Below, in pieces: positions 61,631 through 64,000 of a stretch of 64,000 nucleotides of DNA. This DNA is from Streptomyces sp. NBC_01689. Lineage in GTDB: Bacteria > Actinomycetota > Actinomycetes > Streptomycetales > Streptomycetaceae. Below the pieces are notes generated by a model that made no database searches, had not been told where the DNA came from, and saw nothing but the letters and a program-made list of their open reading frames with translations. The position numbers were made by a program, and so were the translations under genes. Each line of letters begins with the position of its first letter. The stretch's first letter is position 1. Where the stretch lies: the NCBI RefSeq assembly GCF_036250675.1, contig NZ_CP109592.1, positions 4,712,001 to 4,776,000 on the forward strand, written 5' to 3'.

Positions 61631-63147
61631 GTCCGGACCCGGCCCGCGCCCACGACCCCGCCCGTACCGGCGACCCCGCCCGCGGCGGCGACTCGGCCCG
61701 GGCCCACGATCCGGCCCGGGCCCAGGACCCGGCCCGCGGCATCGGCTCCGCCCGTGTCCTGGACGTCGACCCGCTGCTCGACGACCCGGGGACCCGCATC
61801 GTGGTGTGCTGCGGGTCCGGCGGTGTCGGGAAGACGACGACGGCGGCCGCCCTGGGGCTGCGCGCGGCCGAGCGGGGCCGCAAGGTCGTCGTGCTCACGA
61901 TCGACCCGGCCCGCCGGCTCGCCCAGTCGATGGGCATCGACTCGCTCGACAACATCCCGCGCCGGGTGAAGGGCATCGACGACTCGGCGGGCGGCGAACT
62001 GCACGCCATGATGCTCGACATGAAGCGCACCTTCGACGAGATCGTCGAGGCGCACGCGGACGGCGAGCGGGCCGCCGCGATCCTGGGCAACCCCTTCTAC
62101 CAGTCGCTCTCGGCGGGCTTCGCGGGCACGCAGGAGTACATGGCGATGGAGAAGCTCGGCCAGCTGCGGGCGCGGGAGGAGTGGGACCTGATCGTCGTCG
62201 ACACGCCGCCGTCCCGCTCCGCGCTGGACTTCCTGGACGCCCCCAAGCGGCTCGGCTCGTTCCTGGACGGCCGCCTGATCCGGCTCCTCACCGCTCCGGC
62301 GAAGCTGGGCGGCCGCGCGGGGATGAAGTTCCTGAACGTCGGTATGTCGATGATGACCGGCACCCTGGGCAAGCTGCTGGGGGGACAACTCCTCAAGGAC
62401 ATGCAGACGTTCGTGGCGGCGATGGACACCACGTTCGGCGGCTTCCGGACCCGCGCGGACGCCACGTACAAGCTGCTCCAGGCGCCCGGCACGGCGTTCC
62501 TGGTCGTGGCGGCCCCGGAGCGGGACGCGCTGCGGGAGGCCGCGTACTTCGTCGAGCGGCTGGCAGCCGAGGACATGCCGTTCGCCGGCCTGGTCCTCAA
62601 CCGGGTGCACGGCAGCGGCGCCGCGCAGCTGTCGGCGGAACGGGCACTCGCGGCGGCGGAGAACCTCGACGCCGCGGCCGCCGAGGACGTCGATCCCGAC
62701 ACCGTGGAAGATCTTGGCTCCGAGGCTGCGGAAAATCTTGACGGGGCCCGCATTGTGGATCAGGAGGGCGGGAAAGCTGGACTTCGTAACTCTCCCGACA
62801 CGCACGGCAGTTCAGAGTCCTCTGCTCCCGCGCCATCAGCTCCCGAAGGCACCGAGGCTCCCGACGGTTCCGCCGAAGGCTCCCCCGCCGCCACGGACAC
62901 CGACCGGACCGTCACCGACCGGACCGTCGAACAGTTCACCGCAGATCTGCTGAGGCTGCACGCCGAGCGCATGCAGTTGCTCTCCCGCGAGCAGCGCACC
63001 CGTGACCGCTTCGCCGCGCGTCACCCCGAAGTGGCCGTGGCCGAAGTGGCCGCGCTGCCCGGTGACGTGCATGACCTCGCGGGGCTGCGGGACATCGGGG
63101 AACGGCTCGCGGCCAACCGGCCGGAGCTGCCCGAGTCCGACGCCTGA
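61627..63147 (+). CDS. ArsA/Get3-like ATPase, second of pair
   Basis: A 506-residue ATPase. The N-terminus (residues 3-38) is a run of DPARxx repeats (SPDPARAHDPART, GDPARGGDSARAHDPARAQ). IVVCCGSGGVGKTTTAAALG is the P-loop, LTIDPARRLAQSMG the switch I, and LIVVDTPPSRSALDFL the switch II. A disordered Ser/Ala/Glu/Asp-rich insertion of about 90 residues (about 340-430), with lower GC, splits the C-terminal part; the conserved end resumes at QFTADLLRLHAERMQLL. It lies 3' of the first ATPase with a 4-bp overlap and is followed by a terminator. Confidence 0.9.
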   Translation: MSPDPARAHDPARTGDPARGGDSARAHDPARAQDPARGIGSARVLDVDPLLDDPGTRIVVCCGSGGVGKTTTAAALGLRAAERGRKVVVLTIDPARRLAQSMGIDSLDNIPRRVKGIDDSAGGELHAMMLDMKRTFDEIVEAHADGERAAAILGNPFYQSLSAGFAGTQEYMAMEKLGQLRAREEWDLIVVDTPPSRSALDFLDAPKRLGSFLDGRLIRLLTAPAKLGGRAGMKFLNVGMSMMTGTLGKLLGGQLLKDMQTFVAAMDTTFGGFRTRADATYKLLQAPGTAFLVVAAPERDALREAAYFVERLAAEDMPFAGLVLNRVHGSGAAQLSAERALAAAENLDAAAAEDVDPDTVEDLGSEAAENLDGARIVDQEGGKAGLRNSPDTHGSSESSAPAPSAPEGTEAPDGSAEGSPAATDTDRTVTDRTVEQFTADLLRLHAERMQLLSREQRTRDRFAARHPEVAVAEVAALPGDVHDLAGLRDIGERLAANRPELPESDA

Positions 63148-63247
63148 CCCGACGCCGCGACCATCCGCCGCCCGGCCCGTGACCACCACGGGCCCGCGGC
63201 CGTCCACGAGCCCGTACCCGTCACAAGGTCCGGGTGACAGGTCCATG

Positions 63248-63267
63248 GGGCCGCCTCCCGGCGGCCC
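63248..63267 (+). terminator. Terminator after ArsA pair
   Basis: A perfect 8-bp stem GGGCCGCC with its complement and a TCCC loop lies 100 bp after the second ArsA stop, followed by TTGTGG. The 380-bp gap to wblA holds no gene. Confidence 0.6.
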
Positions 63268-63482
63268 TTGTGGCCCTCTGCCGCGCCCTGAGGGCGCCTT
63301 GTCCCCTGATGAGGTCCGTCACCCCTGCCGGCACGCTGCCGCACCACATCACCGGCGCGGCGACACCACCGGCGCACCGGCACCAGCTCCGCGTCGGTCC
63401 ACCGCCGCGCGCGAGGTGGCGTACGGCTCACCGTGCGACCGCACCCCGATGTGGGCGCCGTACGGGAACGCCCCGGCTGACC

Positions 63483-63517
63483 GGTCCGTGGTCCGTGGTC
63501 CGTGGTCCGTGGTCCGA
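63483..63517. repeat. GGTCCGT tandem array next to wblA
   Basis: Four perfect 7-bp units GGTCCGT plus a fifth with one change, 10 bp beyond the wblA stop. The same 7-bp period as the 14093 array. Confidence 0.9.
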
Positions 63518-63526
63518 GGAGAACCT

Positions 63527-63865
63527 TCAGCCCACCGCCGCGTAACGCTCGTACACCTCTTCCTCGTCGAGGGGCAGCAGGCCCGCGCCGCGCTCGTACT
63601 CCGTACGCGCGGTCTCCAGCAGGCGACGCCACGAGGTGACGGTGGGACGCCTGCGCAGCAGTGCGCGACGCTCCCGCTCCGTCATGCCACCCCACACGCC
63701 GAATTCGACGCGGTTGTCGAGCGCATCGGCGAGGCACTCCGTGCGTACCGGACATCCGGTACACACTGCCTTCGCCCTGTTCTGCGCTGCTCCTTGAACG
63801 AACAGTTCATCCGGATCGGTAGTGCGGCAGGCCGCCTGCGCACTCCAGTCGGTTACCCAGCCCAT
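63527..63865 (-). CDS. wblA: WhiB-like regulator WblA
   Basis: A 112-residue iron-sulfur transcription regulator. Four Cys (13, 35, 38, 44; CRTTDPDELF and VCTGCPVRTEC) bind a 4Fe-4S cluster. GVWGGMTERERRALLRRRP is the WhiB signature and basic turn. WblA is a major negative regulator of antibiotic production and is needed for sporulation in Streptomyces; its mycobacterial counterpart is WhiB4. ATG 63865 gives the known 112-residue form. An in-frame ATG at 63916 would add 17 residues. Minus strand, alone, next to the ArsA pair. Sequence and position make the identification secure. Confidence 0.95.
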   Translation of the reverse strand: MGWVTDWSAQAACRTTDPDELFVQGAAQNRAKAVCTGCPVRTECLADALDNRVEFGVWGGMTERERRALLRRRPTVTSWRRLLETARTEYERGAGLLPLDEEEVYERYAAVG

Positions 63866-64000
63866 ACCGGCGCCGTCCTCTCCCGAATCGAGGCTCCCCC
63901 ACGGCGGCAGCGGCATATTCACCGCCGCCAGTTGAGGACGTTACGGAAGGTGGGCACAGCGCAACACCCCCTTCGGGCCCAATCTTGAATGGCCCGAACG

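Noticed and set aside
60653..63147. ArsA pair as an arsenic resistance operon
   Set aside because: No arsB, arsC or arsR nearby; the context is the whiB4/wblA locus shared with mycobacteria.

Overview
The window is about 73% GC, with strong third-codon GC bias, frequent GTG/TTG starts, bldG, wblA, hppA, a SARP/AfsR-type regulator and DUF397/DUF4232 proteins. This is typical of a Streptomyces chromosome, and most of it looks like core arm-proximal or central chromosome. From 14.3 kb to the end, the gene order (holB, topA, methyltransferase, H+-PPase, bldG, helicase, tad cluster, ssd, HAD, acs, nhaA, marP, NUDIX, nth, crp, MBL, RidA, DUF4177, two ArsA ATPases, wblA) matches what I remember of the S. 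coelicolor SCO3540-SCO3579 region. It also parallels the M. tuberculosis Rv3644c-Rv3681c block.

Layout. 1-14.3 kb is accessory-like: a DUF397 gene cut by the window edge, 1.5 kb of non-coding GC minisatellite, two lipoproteins, a DUF2786 protein, a leaderless Clp-N/HTH protein with twin operators, a stand-alone family A DNA polymerase, a SARP-NB-ARC-TPR regulator, a GT2 glycosyltransferase, a MarR regulator, a lipoprotein and a lower-GC segment next to tRNA-Thr(CGT). 14.3-30.2 kb carries minus-strand core genes: a secreted TAP-like peptidase, DNA polymerase III delta prime, a three-part thymidylate kinase fusion, topoisomerase I, a methyltransferase and the proton-pumping pyrophosphatase. 30.5-40 kb holds the bldG/anti-sigma switch, an MrfA-like helicase, a tightly overlapping tad/Flp pilus operon led by ssd, and the 6C small RNA. 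40-47 kb holds a HAD phosphatase, a degenerate Fic-like protein with a 22-bp operator-like palindrome over its start codon, a MinD/CooC-type ATPase, a lipoprotein deacetylase and a SulP-carbonic anhydrase fusion. 47-53 kb holds acetyl-CoA synthetase, NhaA, a holin-like membrane protein and an alpha/beta hydrolase. 53-64 kb holds MarP protease, CoA-NUDIX, Nth, Crp, MBL, NUDIX, RidA, DUF4177, an ArsA ATPase pair and WblA.

Shared themes. At least ten transcription units have a TAnnnT hexamer 6-8 nt before the start codon and no ribosome-binding site, so they are probably leaderless. Perfect DnaA boxes recur in four intergenic regions. Several proteins carry unusual low-complexity segments: Lys/Ala tails on TopA and Nth, Gly-rich inserts in the SARP regulator, a TxxLPxV repeat tail on Tmk, a collagen-like N-terminus on TadA, and DPAR repeats on the second ArsA. 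No CRISPR array, prophage, intact insertion sequence or biosynthetic gene cluster was seen. The strongest candidates for something undescribed are the Clp-N/HTH protein with its twin operators and the Tmk fusion.
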